A stretch of DNA of 64,000 nucleotides from Acidisoma cellulosilyticum. GTDB lineage: Bacteria > Pseudomonadota > Alphaproteobacteria > Acetobacterales > Acetobacteraceae. The position numbers were made by a program, and so were the translations under genes. Positions 45,882-54,151 of this stretch are shown in pieces (position 1 is the stretch's first letter; each line of letters opens with the position of its first letter). The DNA lies in the NCBI RefSeq assembly GCF_020621385.1, contig NZ_JAESVA010000005.1, positions 486,659-550,658 on the forward strand. Reading direction: 5' to 3'. The notes under the pieces are model-generated. The model saw nothing but the letters and a program-made list of their open reading frames with translations, did not search any database and was not told the DNA's origin.

Positions 45882-46658
45882 TTATCGCAGAACCGTCCAG
45901 ATGCGTTCCGACGGCAAGCGACCGCCGACGCCGGATGTATAGGCGCGCAGTTCATTGACCATGGCCTCGTCGCTGTCGAACAGCTCCTCGATCTGGCTGG
46001 CATAGCAGCGGGCAACCGCCAGACGATGGTCGATGTCGATCCCGGTGGTTGAAGGCTCTGCGTGCCATTGGAAGAAGTCCAATGTCTCTGCAATGCGGCC
46101 GGGGCGCTCCTTCGGAAATCGCCCGGCGGCATAGGGCCATTCCTCATACAGGCGCAGCTCCAGCGCTTCGCTGTCGGCAAGGCGTCTGGCGGCTGCGATG
46201 ACAGCCTGATGGTCGGCATGCCGGCCCAGTCCCAGGGGTGCGTAGACAATGTCCGCTTTGAAATCCTGAACTTGGGCCAGCATTCTGGCTTGGATCTCAT
46301 CGACAATGGCGTCGTCGCGGCCGTCGATGGTCCTGAACATGTCCGCTCTCGTGGGATAGAGCGCTTCCCCGTCCGTGCCGCGCCGATAGATCGCTTCGAG
46401 CAACCCCTCGTGATGCACATCGACGCCGAGAAGCGCGCAGGCCTGCCGATCCTCCTCACGACGCGCGACATAGGGGCGGTCGCCGCGTCCCCAGATGGCA
46501 TGATATCTCTGGGCCAGCGGAGACAGGGGTTCAGGCGCGTCCCCGGTAAACAGGGTGATCATACGGACATTCTCCCCCGCAGCCCTTTGGGACGAAATCA
46601 CCCCTGCGCAGCTGAGTGGGACATCGTCCAGATGCGGAGAGAAATACAGATGGTTCAT
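45882..46658 (-). CDS. PIG-L family deacetylase (LmbE-like) (2)
   Basis: 258 residues from the ATG at 46658 (MNHLYFSPHLDDVPLSCAG); the ORF is open to 46829, but the extra residues are not family-like. Here the metal motif is PHLDD instead of PHPDD. The second motif GLGRHADHQAVI and C-terminal segment PSERIWTVLR fit. It is related to sugar deacetylases. Orientation is opposite to the ABC operon. It diverges from the MazE-like gene across about 130 bp. Confidence 0.8.
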   Translation of the reverse strand: MNHLYFSPHLDDVPLSCAGVISSQRAAGENVRMITLFTGDAPEPLSPLAQRYHAIWGRGDRPYVARREEDRQACALLGVDVHHEGLLEAIYRRGTDGEALYPTRADMFRTIDGRDDAIVDEIQARMLAQVQDFKADIVYAPLGLGRHADHQAVIAAARRLADSEALELRLYEEWPYAAGRFPKERPGRIAETLDFFQWHAEPSTTGIDIDHRLAVARCYASQIEELFDSDEAMVNELRAYTSGVGGRLPSERIWTVLR

Positions 46659-46791
46659 GGTTGGCTTCGACTTTCGCGCAATCCTCGGAACCTTATCGCT
46701 GACCGATTTGCGCCGCAAACGGCCGGCTATCCGGTCGTTTGGTCGTGCGATGCCATTGTGATAAGGTCGCGCGCTACCAGTGGAGGGGCAA

Positions 46792-47016
46792 ATGTCCCAG
46801 GCATCGCGCGGCGGTGACGGGCTGACCAAGTTCCAGCGATATCGGCAGCGTCAGCAACATCGCGGCATGAAAATGCTGCGGATTTGGGTCCCGGATACCA
46901 GCCATCCTGACTTTGCCGCCGAAGCGAAGCGGCAGGGCGCGCTGCTGCGTGGCCGACCGGAAGAGGCCGAGGCGATGGGCGTTATCGAGGCGAGTTTCGA
47001 CTGGCCTGAGCGGTGA
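46792..47016 (+). CDS. MazE-like antitoxin family protein (orphan)
   Basis: 74 residues from the ATG at 46792, five bases after GGAGG at 46782-46786; a GTG at 46780 precedes it. The segment MKMLRIWVPDTSHPDFAAEAKRQ matches the small DUF3018 antitoxin family, normally paired with a MazF/PemK toxin directly downstream. No toxin follows: the next gene is the regulator on the opposite strand. The gene is thus an orphan, or its partner has been lost. Confidence 0.65.
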   Translation: MSQASRGGDGLTKFQRYRQRQQHRGMKMLRIWVPDTSHPDFAAEAKRQGALLRGRPEEAEAMGVIEASFDWPER

Positions 47017-47040
47017 GGCTCGGGCTGAACCGCTCATCCC

Positions 47041-48051
47041 TCACCGGAACCCACCCTCCCGCTGCAGTTTGAGGCGTTTGATCTTCCGGTGCAGCGTGGC
47101 GCGGCTGATGCCGAGCAGGGCCGCCGCCGCGCTGACATTGCCCTGGGCGGCGGCGAGCGCGCCTGCCAGAACCTGCTTTTCGGCGGCGGCCAAGCCGTAA
47201 GGCTCGGCCGGCAATTGCCCCAGCGCATCGCCCAGGCTGACCCCGCGCTCCATCTGCTGGGCATCGAGATTGAGAATCCGCCGCGCGGCACGGGTGGCCC
47301 CCATGATGCGCCGCTCGCCGTCCAGCGCCACCAGCGGTACGGAGACCGCATTGTCCGCCGCACAATCCTCCGGCAGCGACAGGATCAGGCAGCGGGCGAA
47401 AACCTCGTGAAAATAGGCCTGCTCGATGCGCCGCGCCGTTTCCTGCACGGCCGCCATGGCAAGCGGCAAAATATTCCCCTCCGGATCGGGCCGGAACGAC
47501 GAAATATCCAAGGCGCCGGCGACCTCGCCGCCGGCATCGAACAGCGGTGCGACGGTGCAGGTGAGCTTGGTATGGCGGCTGCGGAAATGCTGATCGCGAT
47601 GCACCGTCACCGGCCGCTGCTCCGCCAGACAAGTGCCGACGCCGTTGGTGCCTTCCACCGCCTCGCTCCACAGCGCACCGGTCCATAACTGCCAGTGGCG
47701 GCAGCCGCCCTCGTCGATCTCCTGCACGCGACGGGCAAGGATGACGCCCTCGCTATCCGTCATCAGCACGGCATAGCCGAGGCCGCTGGTCAGCCGATGC
47801 AGCCGGTCCAGCTCCCTGTCCGCGACATGGATCAGCCGTCCAGCATAGCCCCGCGCATGACGCAACTCCATGCCGCTCAGCATCGTCGGCGGTTCGGCGC
47901 GTTCCGGATCCAGGTTGTAGTGCAAAAGGCAGCGTCGCCAGGACGCTGATAAACCAGTGCCGTCACTCGGCCTCTCCAGAACCGACAAAACACGATCCGT
48001 GTGATGCTGTGCATGGAGCCGCCTGGAAGGGGTGAGCTGGCTCATCGTCAT
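47041..48051 (-). CDS. AcoR-like regulator (GAF + Fis HTH, no AAA+ domain)
   Basis: About 336 residues (ATG at 48051, GGAGG just upstream; GTG at 48066 possible). The N-terminal ASWRRCLLHYNLDPE and the GAF-type region (EGTNGVGTCLAEQRPVTVHR, DQHFRSRHTKLTCTVAPL) are those of AcoR sensors. The C terminus has a Fis-type HTH (GNVSAAAALLGISRATLHRK). The central sigma-54 AAA+ domain of AcoR (about 240 residues with GAFTGA) is absent, so it cannot drive sigma-54 promoters. It is divergent from acoABC and presumably its regulator. Confidence 0.78.
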   Translation of the reverse strand: MTMSQLTPSRRLHAQHHTDRVLSVLERPSDGTGLSASWRRCLLHYNLDPERAEPPTMLSGMELRHARGYAGRLIHVADRELDRLHRLTSGLGYAVLMTDSEGVILARRVQEIDEGGCRHWQLWTGALWSEAVEGTNGVGTCLAEQRPVTVHRDQHFRSRHTKLTCTVAPLFDAGGEVAGALDISSFRPDPEGNILPLAMAAVQETARRIEQAYFHEVFARCLILSLPEDCAADNAVSVPLVALDGERRIMGATRAARRILNLDAQQMERGVSLGDALGQLPAEPYGLAAAEKQVLAGALAAAQGNVSAAAALLGISRATLHRKIKRLKLQREGGFR

Positions 48052-48382
48052 TGTCCTCCGAGCCACCTCTGCGTGTGGTCTCGGCCGCGATCATGTCACG
48101 CGCCCGCGCGGATTTCCATGCCGTAAGCCGGATTGCTGCGGCACAGCATGACGCAGCGCTGCGACAGCTGTCGCAGGGTTGCGACACTTCCTGATGCGAG
48201 CGGTCAAAAACGCCATCCGATCAAGTTTTCTTGTTTACCCGCCGGTGGAAACGCGCGCGACAATCAGGCTCCGCAAAACGGTTGCCGTAAAGGCCGTGGC
48301 GGAGAGGGACGGGACGAGAGACCTGAAAATCCTCATCGCCACCGCTCGCTGAAGCCATAACAAGAAACGGGAGTATGCAGAT
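48052..48382. promoter_or_regulatory. Divergent aco promoter region with palindromic operator
   Basis: The 331-base spacer holds a perfect 16-bp palindrome TGCGACAGCTGTCGCA (48160-48175), an extra half-site TTGCGACAC (48179-48187) and an overlapping 12-bp palindrome CGCAGCGCTGCG (48152-48163). No -24/-12 GG-GC pair for sigma-54 was recognised, in keeping with the truncated regulator. The ribosome site GGGAG at 48369-48373 precedes acoA. Confidence 0.5.
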
Positions 48383-49348
48383 ATGCAGATGAACCGAGAG
48401 GATCTGCTGCGCGCCTATCGCACCATGCGGACGATCCGCGATTTCGAAGAACGCCTGCACGTTGAATTTGCAACCGGAGAGATACCGGGATTCGTGCATC
48501 TTTACGCGGGCGAGGAGGCATCGGCCACCGGCGTCTGCACGCATTTGCGCGACGATGACTTTATCGCCTCCACCCATCGCGGCCACGGCCATTGCATCGC
48601 CAAAGGTGTCGAAGTGCAGGGCATGATGCATGAAATCTACGGCCGCAGGGACGGCGTCTGTGGCGGCAAGGGCGGATCGATGCATATCGCCGATCTCTCC
48701 AAGGGCATGCTCGGCGCCAATGGCATTGTCGGCGGCGGCCCGCCGCTCATCTGCGGTGCGGCGCTGAGTGCCAAAATCCGCAAGACGGGCGGTGTGGCCA
48801 TCGCTTTTCTGGGCGACGGGGCTTCCAACCAGGGCACGACGCTGGAAAGCCTGAACCTCGCCAGCGTCTGGGCGCTGCCGGCGATCTTCGTGGTCGAAGA
48901 CAATGGCTATGCCGAGGCGACGTCCTCCTCCTATTCCGTGGCCGGGTCACAGGCGGCAAGGGCGGCGGGTTTCGGCATGCCTTGCACGGAAGTCGATGGT
49001 TTCGACTTCTTCGCTGTCCACGAGGCGGCGGGTGCTGCCATCGACCGCGCCCGGCAGGGCGGCGGCCCCACCATGCTGCATGTGAAGCTCGCGCGCTATT
49101 ACGGGCATTTCGAGGGAGATGCCACAACCTACCGCGCGCCGGGCGAGGTCGATCGTCTGCGTGCCGAGAAGGATTGCCTCAACCGTTTCCGCGCGCGCGT
49201 CACCGAAGCCGCGCTGATGGACGGTGTGGAACTGGATGCCGTTGATCAGGCCGTCGCGGATGAGATCGAGGTCGCGGTGCGCAATGCCAAGGCGGCCGTG
49301 ATGCCGGCGGAAGCCGACCTGCTGACCGATGTCTATGTGCAATACTGA
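48383..49348 (+). CDS. acoA: Acetoin dehydrogenase E1 component, alpha subunit
   Basis: 321 residues. The TPP motif runs GDGASNQGTTLESLNL...DNGY, and the active-site region is STHRGHGHCIAKG with YGRRDGVCGGKGGSMH. These match TPP-dependent E1 alpha of the acetoin/2-oxoacid family; the short length is typical of AcoA. With AcoB it splits acetoin to acetaldehyde and hands an acetyl group to lipoyl-AcoC. Operon acoA-acoB-acoC. Confidence 0.86.
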   Translation: MQMNREDLLRAYRTMRTIRDFEERLHVEFATGEIPGFVHLYAGEEASATGVCTHLRDDDFIASTHRGHGHCIAKGVEVQGMMHEIYGRRDGVCGGKGGSMHIADLSKGMLGANGIVGGGPPLICGAALSAKIRKTGGVAIAFLGDGASNQGTTLESLNLASVWALPAIFVVEDNGYAEATSSSYSVAGSQAARAAGFGMPCTEVDGFDFFAVHEAAGAAIDRARQGGGPTMLHVKLARYYGHFEGDATTYRAPGEVDRLRAEKDCLNRFRARVTEAALMDGVELDAVDQAVADEIEVAVRNAKAAVMPAEADLLTDVYVQY

Positions 49349-49375
49349 CAACAGCCGGGACGGGGAGAGAAAGCG

Positions 49376-50398
49376 ATGAGCAAGAAAAGCTATCGTCAGG
49401 CGATCAATGAGGCGCTGCGTCAGGAAATGCGGCGTGATCCGACGGTCATCATCATGGGCGAGGATGTCGCGGGCGGTGCCGGTGCGCCCGGCGAGCAGGA
49501 TGCCTGGGGCGGTGTGCTGGGCGTGACCAAAGGTCTGCTGGCCGAATTCGGCCGCGACCGTATCCTGGATACGCCGCTCAGCGAAAGCGCCTATATCGGC
49601 GCGGCGGCGGGGGCGGCCGCGACCGGCCTGCGCCCGGTGGCGGAGTTGATGTTCGTCGATTTCCTGGGCGTCTGTTTCGACCAGATTTTCAATCAGGCCG
49701 CGAAATTCCGCTATATGTTCGGCGGCAAGGCGCGCACGCCGCTGGTGATCCGCGCGATGTATGGCGCGGGCTTTCGCGCCGCCAGCCAGCACAGCCAGAG
49801 CCTTTATCCGATCTTCACGCATATCCCTGGGCTGAAGGTCGTGATCCCGTCTTCCGCCTATGAGGCGAAGGGGCTGCTGATCCAATCCATCCGCGACGAC
49901 GACCCGGTGATATTCCTGGAACACAAGGTTCTGTACGACACTGAGGAGGAAGTCCCGGACGAGGCCTATACCATCCCCTTCGGGGAGGCGAACCTGACGC
50001 GCGAGGGCCGGGATGTGACGATCGTCGCCATCGGCCGCATGGTCGGCCTGGCCAATGAAGCGGCGGATCGGCTTGCGAAACAGGGCATTTCCTGCACGGT
50101 GCTCGATCCGCGCACGACATCGCCGCTCGACACCGCCACCATTCTGGAATGCGTCGAGGAGACGGGGCGGCTGGTGATTGTTGATGAGGCAAGTCCGCGC
50201 TGCAATATCGCGACCGATATTTCGGCGCTGGTCGCGCAGGAGGCGTTCGGCGCGCTGAAGGCGCCGATCCGCATGGTCTGTCCGCCGCATGTGCCGGTGC
50301 CCTTCGCACCCAATCTGGAAGACGCCTATGTGCCGAGCGCTGCCAGGATCGAGGCAGCGGTGCAGAGCGTCATGGTCGCGCAGAAGAAGGCGGCCTGA
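49376..50398 (+). CDS. acoB: Acetoin dehydrogenase E1 component, beta subunit
   Basis: 340 residues. Motifs are IIMGEDVAGGAGAPGEQDAW, the DTPLSESAYIGAAAGAAATG segment and the C-terminal transketolase region (VTIVAIGRMVGLANEAADRL, then DPRTTSPLD). This is the E1-beta fold that forms the alpha2beta2 heterotetramer with AcoA. Acetoin rather than 2-oxoacid specificity is inferred from the neighbour AcoC type and the AcoR-like regulator. It lies 27 bases after acoA. Confidence 0.86.
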   Translation: MSKKSYRQAINEALRQEMRRDPTVIIMGEDVAGGAGAPGEQDAWGGVLGVTKGLLAEFGRDRILDTPLSESAYIGAAAGAAATGLRPVAELMFVDFLGVCFDQIFNQAAKFRYMFGGKARTPLVIRAMYGAGFRAASQHSQSLYPIFTHIPGLKVVIPSSAYEAKGLLIQSIRDDDPVIFLEHKVLYDTEEEVPDEAYTIPFGEANLTREGRDVTIVAIGRMVGLANEAADRLAKQGISCTVLDPRTTSPLDTATILECVEETGRLVIVDEASPRCNIATDISALVAQEAFGALKAPIRMVCPPHVPVPFAPNLEDAYVPSAARIEAAVQSVMVAQKKAA

Positions 50399-50400
50399 TC

Positions 50401-51519
50401 ATGTCGCAAATCACGCCGATCACCATGCCGAAATTCGGTCTGGCGATGACCGAGGGCAAGGTCGCGCTCTGGTCCAAACCGGAAGGTGCGGAGATCAAGG
50501 TGGGTGACGAACTCGCCGATATCGAAACCACCAAGATCACCAATGCCTATGAAAGCCCGGTGCGGGGCAATTTGCGGCGCCATGTCGCGCCGGAGGGGGA
50601 GGATCTGCCGGTCGGCGCGCTGATCGCGGTCGTGGCCGACGCTGGCGTGCCGGATGCCGAGATCGACGCCTTTATCGCGCAGTTTCAGGCGAGTTTTGCG
50701 ATTAAGGGGGGCGACGTCGCCGCTGCCCCGCCTGAACCGAAAACGATGCAGGCGGGCGCTTGGACCATCCGCTATCTTGAAACCGGGGAAGGGCAGGACG
50801 GCACGCCTATTCTGCTCATCCACGGCTTCGGCGGCGACCTCAATAACTGGCTATTCACGCAGCCGGCGCTGTCGGAGCGGCATCGGGTGATCGCGATCGA
50901 TCTGCCCGGCCATGGCGGTTCCACGAAGCAGATGGATAGCGGAGACCTATCAACACTCGCCGGCGCCGTCGTTTCCCTGATGAAGGCTCTGGATTTGCCG
51001 GCCTGCCATCTCGTCGGTCATTCGCTGGGCGGCGCGGTCGCACTTCAGGTGGCACTTGACGAACCGGGGCGTGTGGCGGCGGTAACGCTGCTGGCCCCGG
51101 CGGGCATGGGCGGACCGATCAATCATGCGTTCATCCAGGGCTTCATCACCTCTGGTCGTCACAAGCAATTGCAGCCGGTGCTGGAACTGCTCTTTGCCGA
51201 TCCGACGCTCGTCAGCCGCGACATGGCGGAGGAGGTGCTGCGCTTCAAACGGTTGGATGGGGCCGAGCAGGCGCTGCAAAGGATCGCGGATGCCAGTTTC
51301 GACGGCGACAGACAGCGCATCAGTCTGCGTGAGCAGGCGGCGGCACTCGGGGCTGTGCCGGTGCAGGTGATCTGGGGCGAGAAAGACCAGATTCTGCCGC
51401 CGGGCGCTGATTTGCCCGGTGGATGGACGCTGCACACGCTGCCCGATACCGGCCATATGCCGCATATGGAACGCTCGGCCGAGGTCAATCGGCTGATCCT
51501 CGATTTCACGGCCGGCTGA
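50401..51519 (+). CDS. acoC: Acetoin dehydrogenase E2: lipoyl domain fused to alpha/beta hydrolase
   Basis: 372 residues. The N-terminal lipoyl domain (residues about 1-80) has the lipoylated Lys in ADIETTKITNAYES. An alpha/beta hydrolase fold follows (about 120-370): HGFGGDLNNWLF, nucleophile GHSLGGAV, acid in VIWGEKDQIL, His in DTGHMPHMERS. This is the AcoC arrangement known from other acetoin dehydrogenases, not a 2-oxoacid E2 catalytic domain. It starts two bases after acoB. No E3 (dihydrolipoamide dehydrogenase) gene is seen nearby. Confidence 0.86.
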   Translation: MSQITPITMPKFGLAMTEGKVALWSKPEGAEIKVGDELADIETTKITNAYESPVRGNLRRHVAPEGEDLPVGALIAVVADAGVPDAEIDAFIAQFQASFAIKGGDVAAAPPEPKTMQAGAWTIRYLETGEGQDGTPILLIHGFGGDLNNWLFTQPALSERHRVIAIDLPGHGGSTKQMDSGDLSTLAGAVVSLMKALDLPACHLVGHSLGGAVALQVALDEPGRVAAVTLLAPAGMGGPINHAFIQGFITSGRHKQLQPVLELLFADPTLVSRDMAEEVLRFKRLDGAEQALQRIADASFDGDRQRISLREQAAALGAVPVQVIWGEKDQILPPGADLPGGWTLHTLPDTGHMPHMERSAEVNRLILDFTAG

Positions 51520-51535
51520 GCGGGGCAAGACAGGC

Positions 51536-52324
51536 ATGTCCGAGAGTATCAAGGGTCGCGCCATTATCGTGACGGGCGCGGGAAGGGGCATAGGTGCTGC
51601 GATGGCACATGGCCTCGCCGCCGATGGCGCGTTTCTGGTCATTGCCGACCGTGACGAGGCTAATGCGCGGGGTGTCGCCGAAGCGATCACGGAAGCGGGC
51701 GGACGGGCCATGGCGCAGCCTGTGGACGTCACGCAACGCGCCAGCGTGCGGGAGATGATCAAGGCGACCGTCACGGCGTACGATCGGCTGGACGTCATCT
51801 TCAACAATGCCGGCATCGCGCAGACAAGGCCGTTCCTAAACATCACCGAGGAGGACTGGGATCAGGTGATGGATGTGAATGCCAAGGGTGTGCTTATTGC
51901 GACACAGGAGGCCGCCCGGCAGATGATCGACCAAGGGGGCGGTGGCAAGATTATCAATACCGCCTCCATCGCCGGCAAACAGGGCTATGATCCGCTGGCC
52001 CATTATTGCGCCAGTAAATTCGCGGTCGTGGCGCTGACCCAGGCCGCCGCGCGGGCCTTCGGCAAGCACCGCATTAACGTCAATGCCATTTGTCCCGGCG
52101 TCGTCGCGACCGATATGTGGAAGGTCATCGACAAGGGGTTTGTCGATGAGGGGCTGACGACGAAGGAGAACGAGGCTTTCGACAATTTCGCCAGCACCGT
52201 CCTGATGGGGCGCCCGTCACGGCCCGAGGATATGGTGGGGGTGGCGCGTTTCCTGGCCTCTTCCGCCTCCGACTATATGACCGGCCAGTCATTGATGATC
52301 GACGGCGGCATGGTTCTGGTCTGA
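51536..52324 (+). CDS. 2,3-butanediol/sorbitol dehydrogenase-like SDR
   Basis: 262 residues. The cofactor loop is VTGAGRGIGAAMA, with acidic IADRDE suggesting NAD+. Catalytic residues are in INTASIAGKQGYDP and HYCASKFAVVALTQ. NVNAICPGVVATDMWKVIDK resembles meso-2,3-butanediol and sorbitol dehydrogenases. Next to acoABC it is naturally read as converting 2,3-butanediol to acetoin, feeding the dehydrogenase complex. It starts 16 bases after the acoC stop. Confidence 0.8.
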   Translation: MSESIKGRAIIVTGAGRGIGAAMAHGLAADGAFLVIADRDEANARGVAEAITEAGGRAMAQPVDVTQRASVREMIKATVTAYDRLDVIFNNAGIAQTRPFLNITEEDWDQVMDVNAKGVLIATQEAARQMIDQGGGGKIINTASIAGKQGYDPLAHYCASKFAVVALTQAAARAFGKHRINVNAICPGVVATDMWKVIDKGFVDEGLTTKENEAFDNFASTVLMGRPSRPEDMVGVARFLASSASDYMTGQSLMIDGGMVLV

Positions 52325-52405
52325 CGTCGCGCGACCGGCTGGCGCCGGTTGATCCTGATTCCAAGCCCGCGCGTTTTCATTCTTGCGCGCGGGAGAAAGT
52401 TCTGA

Positions 52406-52440
52406 CTAGGATTGGACAGGATCATACAGGTTCGTACAGG
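52406..52440. promoter_or_regulatory. 10-bp periodic repeats at the start of the GntR operon
   Basis: ACAGG occurs at 52416-52420, 52426-52430 and 52436-52440, with a related CTAGG at 52406-52410, each 10 bases from the last. The final repeat adjoins the GTG start at 52440. Some repeats may double as a Shine-Dalgarno, but four in phase suggests an autoregulatory site. Confidence 0.4.
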
Positions 52441-53147
52441 TGGCGGCAAAATATCAACGCTTGGCCGATCTGCTGACCAGGGACATTCAGGCCGGCGCCT
52501 TCCAGCCGGGTGAGCGTCTTCCCGGTGAAATCGACCTCGCGCGCAGATTCGATGTCAGCCGCGGCACCATTCGCCAGGCGCTGTCCAGCCTGCAGGATGC
52601 CGGGCTGATCGAAACCTGGACCGGTGCCGGCTCCTTCGTCTGCTATAACGGCGCCCGTCTGGAAGATGAGCTTGGCTGGTCGCGGGCTTTGGCCCGCCAC
52701 GGCGTGGCGCTGGAACCGCGCATTCTGCGCTTTGAACGGCTGGACGACAGCGCCCTGGCGGAAACTTTGGCGCTGCCGTCACCCGCATTCCTGGCGCTGG
52801 ACCGTGTCCGCAGCACGGATGACGGCAAGCCGATTTCCCTCGAACTCAGCCGCCTGCCCTGGCGGGAGGATTATGCCGCTGTGCTGGAGCACGGATTGGT
52901 TGAGGGGTCTTTGCGGCGGACGCTGGAAATGCTGGAGATCCGCGCGGTCGGCGGGACCGAGGCTGCAGACCTCGTGCGTCTCTCCGCATCCGAGGCGATG
53001 GAGTTGCAGCAGACGGAAGGCGAGCCCTTCCTCGGCACCACCCGCATCGTGCATGACGCGTCAGGCGCCATCATCGAACATGTGCGCAGCCGTCTGCATC
53101 CCTCCCATTTCACGCTTCAGCTCAGCTTCGGTGAAAGCCAGAAATGA
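52440..53147 (+). CDS. GntR-family regulator, HutC/UTRA type (YegW-like)
   Basis: 235 residues from a GTG at 52440. The winged helix LADLLTRDIQAGAFQPGERL with LARRFDVSRGTIRQALSSLQ is followed by a UTRA ligand domain (about 85-230) with FLALDRVRSTDDGKPISLELS and EPFLGTTRIVHD. UTRA regulators bind sugar- or amino-derived effectors. It overlaps the hydrolase gene by four bases (ATGA) and heads the operon. Its gene order regulator-hydrolase-PfkB recalls E. coli YegW-YegU-YegV. Confidence 0.85.
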   Translation: MAAKYQRLADLLTRDIQAGAFQPGERLPGEIDLARRFDVSRGTIRQALSSLQDAGLIETWTGAGSFVCYNGARLEDELGWSRALARHGVALEPRILRFERLDDSALAETLALPSPAFLALDRVRSTDDGKPISLELSRLPWREDYAAVLEHGLVEGSLRRTLEMLEIRAVGGTEAADLVRLSASEAMELQQTEGEPFLGTTRIVHDASGAIIEHVRSRLHPSHFTLQLSFGESQK

Positions 53148-54151
53148 CCAGTCTCGATCGCGCTTACGGCGCCTTGTTGGGTCTCGCCATTGGCGATGCC
53201 CTGGGCATGCCGACGCAATATACGCCGCGAAGCACAATTGCTGGCCGCTATGGCATTCTCGACAGTTTCCAGCCGGGGCCGGAGGACAATTTCATCAGTC
53301 GTGGCATGGCGGCCGGCCGTGTGACGGATGATACCGATCAGGCCGTCATCCTTGGTGAATTGCTGATCGAGGGCGAGGGCGTCGTCGATCCTGAGATATT
53401 CGCGGCCCGGTTGCTCGCCTGGGAAAAGCGGATGATCGCGATCGGATCGCATGATCTGCTTGGCCCCTCCACCCGCGCCGCGCTGACGCTGGTCGCGGGC
53501 GGCATGTCGACCGAACTCACCGGCCGCAGCGGCTCCACCAATGGCGCGGCGATGCGGGTCGCCCCTGTCGGTATCGCTGTCCCGGCCGCGCCGCTCACCG
53601 GCATTGTCGATGCTGTCTTTCAGACCGGCCATGTCACCCACAACACGACGGTCGCCATAGCGGGTGCCTCGGCTGTCGCGGCGGCCGTCAGCGCGGGCAT
53701 TGACGGCGCATCGGTCGCCGATGCGCTGTCGATCGCCGTCGAGGCCGCAAAGCTGGGCGCGGCGCGGGGCTTTTATTTCGCGGGCGGCGATGTCGCGTCG
53801 CGCAGCGCCTGGGCGCTGGATCTGGTGCGCGGTCAAAGCGAGGAGACGGCGCTCGACCTCATCTATCGCTTGGTCGGCACAGGGGTCGCCACGAACGAGG
53901 CCGTGCCGGCGGCCCTCGCCATATGCAGCGTGGCGCCGCATGACCCCTGGCGCGTCTGCTGTCTGGCGGCCAGCCTGGGCGGGGATTGCGATACGGTCGG
54001 CGCCATCGCGGGCGCCATCATGGGCGCCTGTCATGGCGCAAGCGCTTTCCCGCCGGCCAGGGTCGCGGAACTGAACGCCGCCAATCCTGATTTGAAACTG
54101 CAAGCTTTGGCCGCCGATCTTCTCGCCCTCCGCACGCGGAAAGCGGCCTGA
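53144..54151 (+). CDS. ADP-ribosylglycohydrolase-family protein (YegU-like)
   Basis: 335 residues, all-helical. The metal sites are visible as GRVTDDTDQAVILGELL and, near the C terminus, GGDCDTVGAIAGAIMGA, the ARH/DraG signature. MRVAPVGIAV is a further family segment. Such enzymes hydrolyse N- or O-glycosidic links to ADP-ribose, but members in transport operons may use simple ribosides. It is coupled to both neighbours and followed by a PfkB kinase, suggesting a nucleoside- or glycoside-cleaving step. Confidence 0.85.
   Translation: MTSLDRAYGALLGLAIGDALGMPTQYTPRSTIAGRYGILDSFQPGPEDNFISRGMAAGRVTDDTDQAVILGELLIEGEGVVDPEIFAARLLAWEKRMIAIGSHDLLGPSTRAALTLVAGGMSTELTGRSGSTNGAAMRVAPVGIAVPAAPLTGIVDAVFQTGHVTHNTTVAIAGASAVAAAVSAGIDGASVADALSIAVEAAKLGAARGFYFAGGDVASRSAWALDLVRGQSEETALDLIYRLVGTGVATNEAVPAALAICSVAPHDPWRVCCLAASLGGDCDTVGAIAGAIMGACHGASAFPPARVAELNAANPDLKLQALAADLLALRTRKAA

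Noticed and set aside
46659..46829. Long N terminus for the second PIG-L deacetylase
   Set aside because: The extra 57 residues are not family-like and the metal motif begins right after the ATG at 46658.
47016..47040. MazF toxin partner for the MazE-like gene
   Set aside because: Only 24 bases separate it from the opposite-strand regulator, too short for a toxin.
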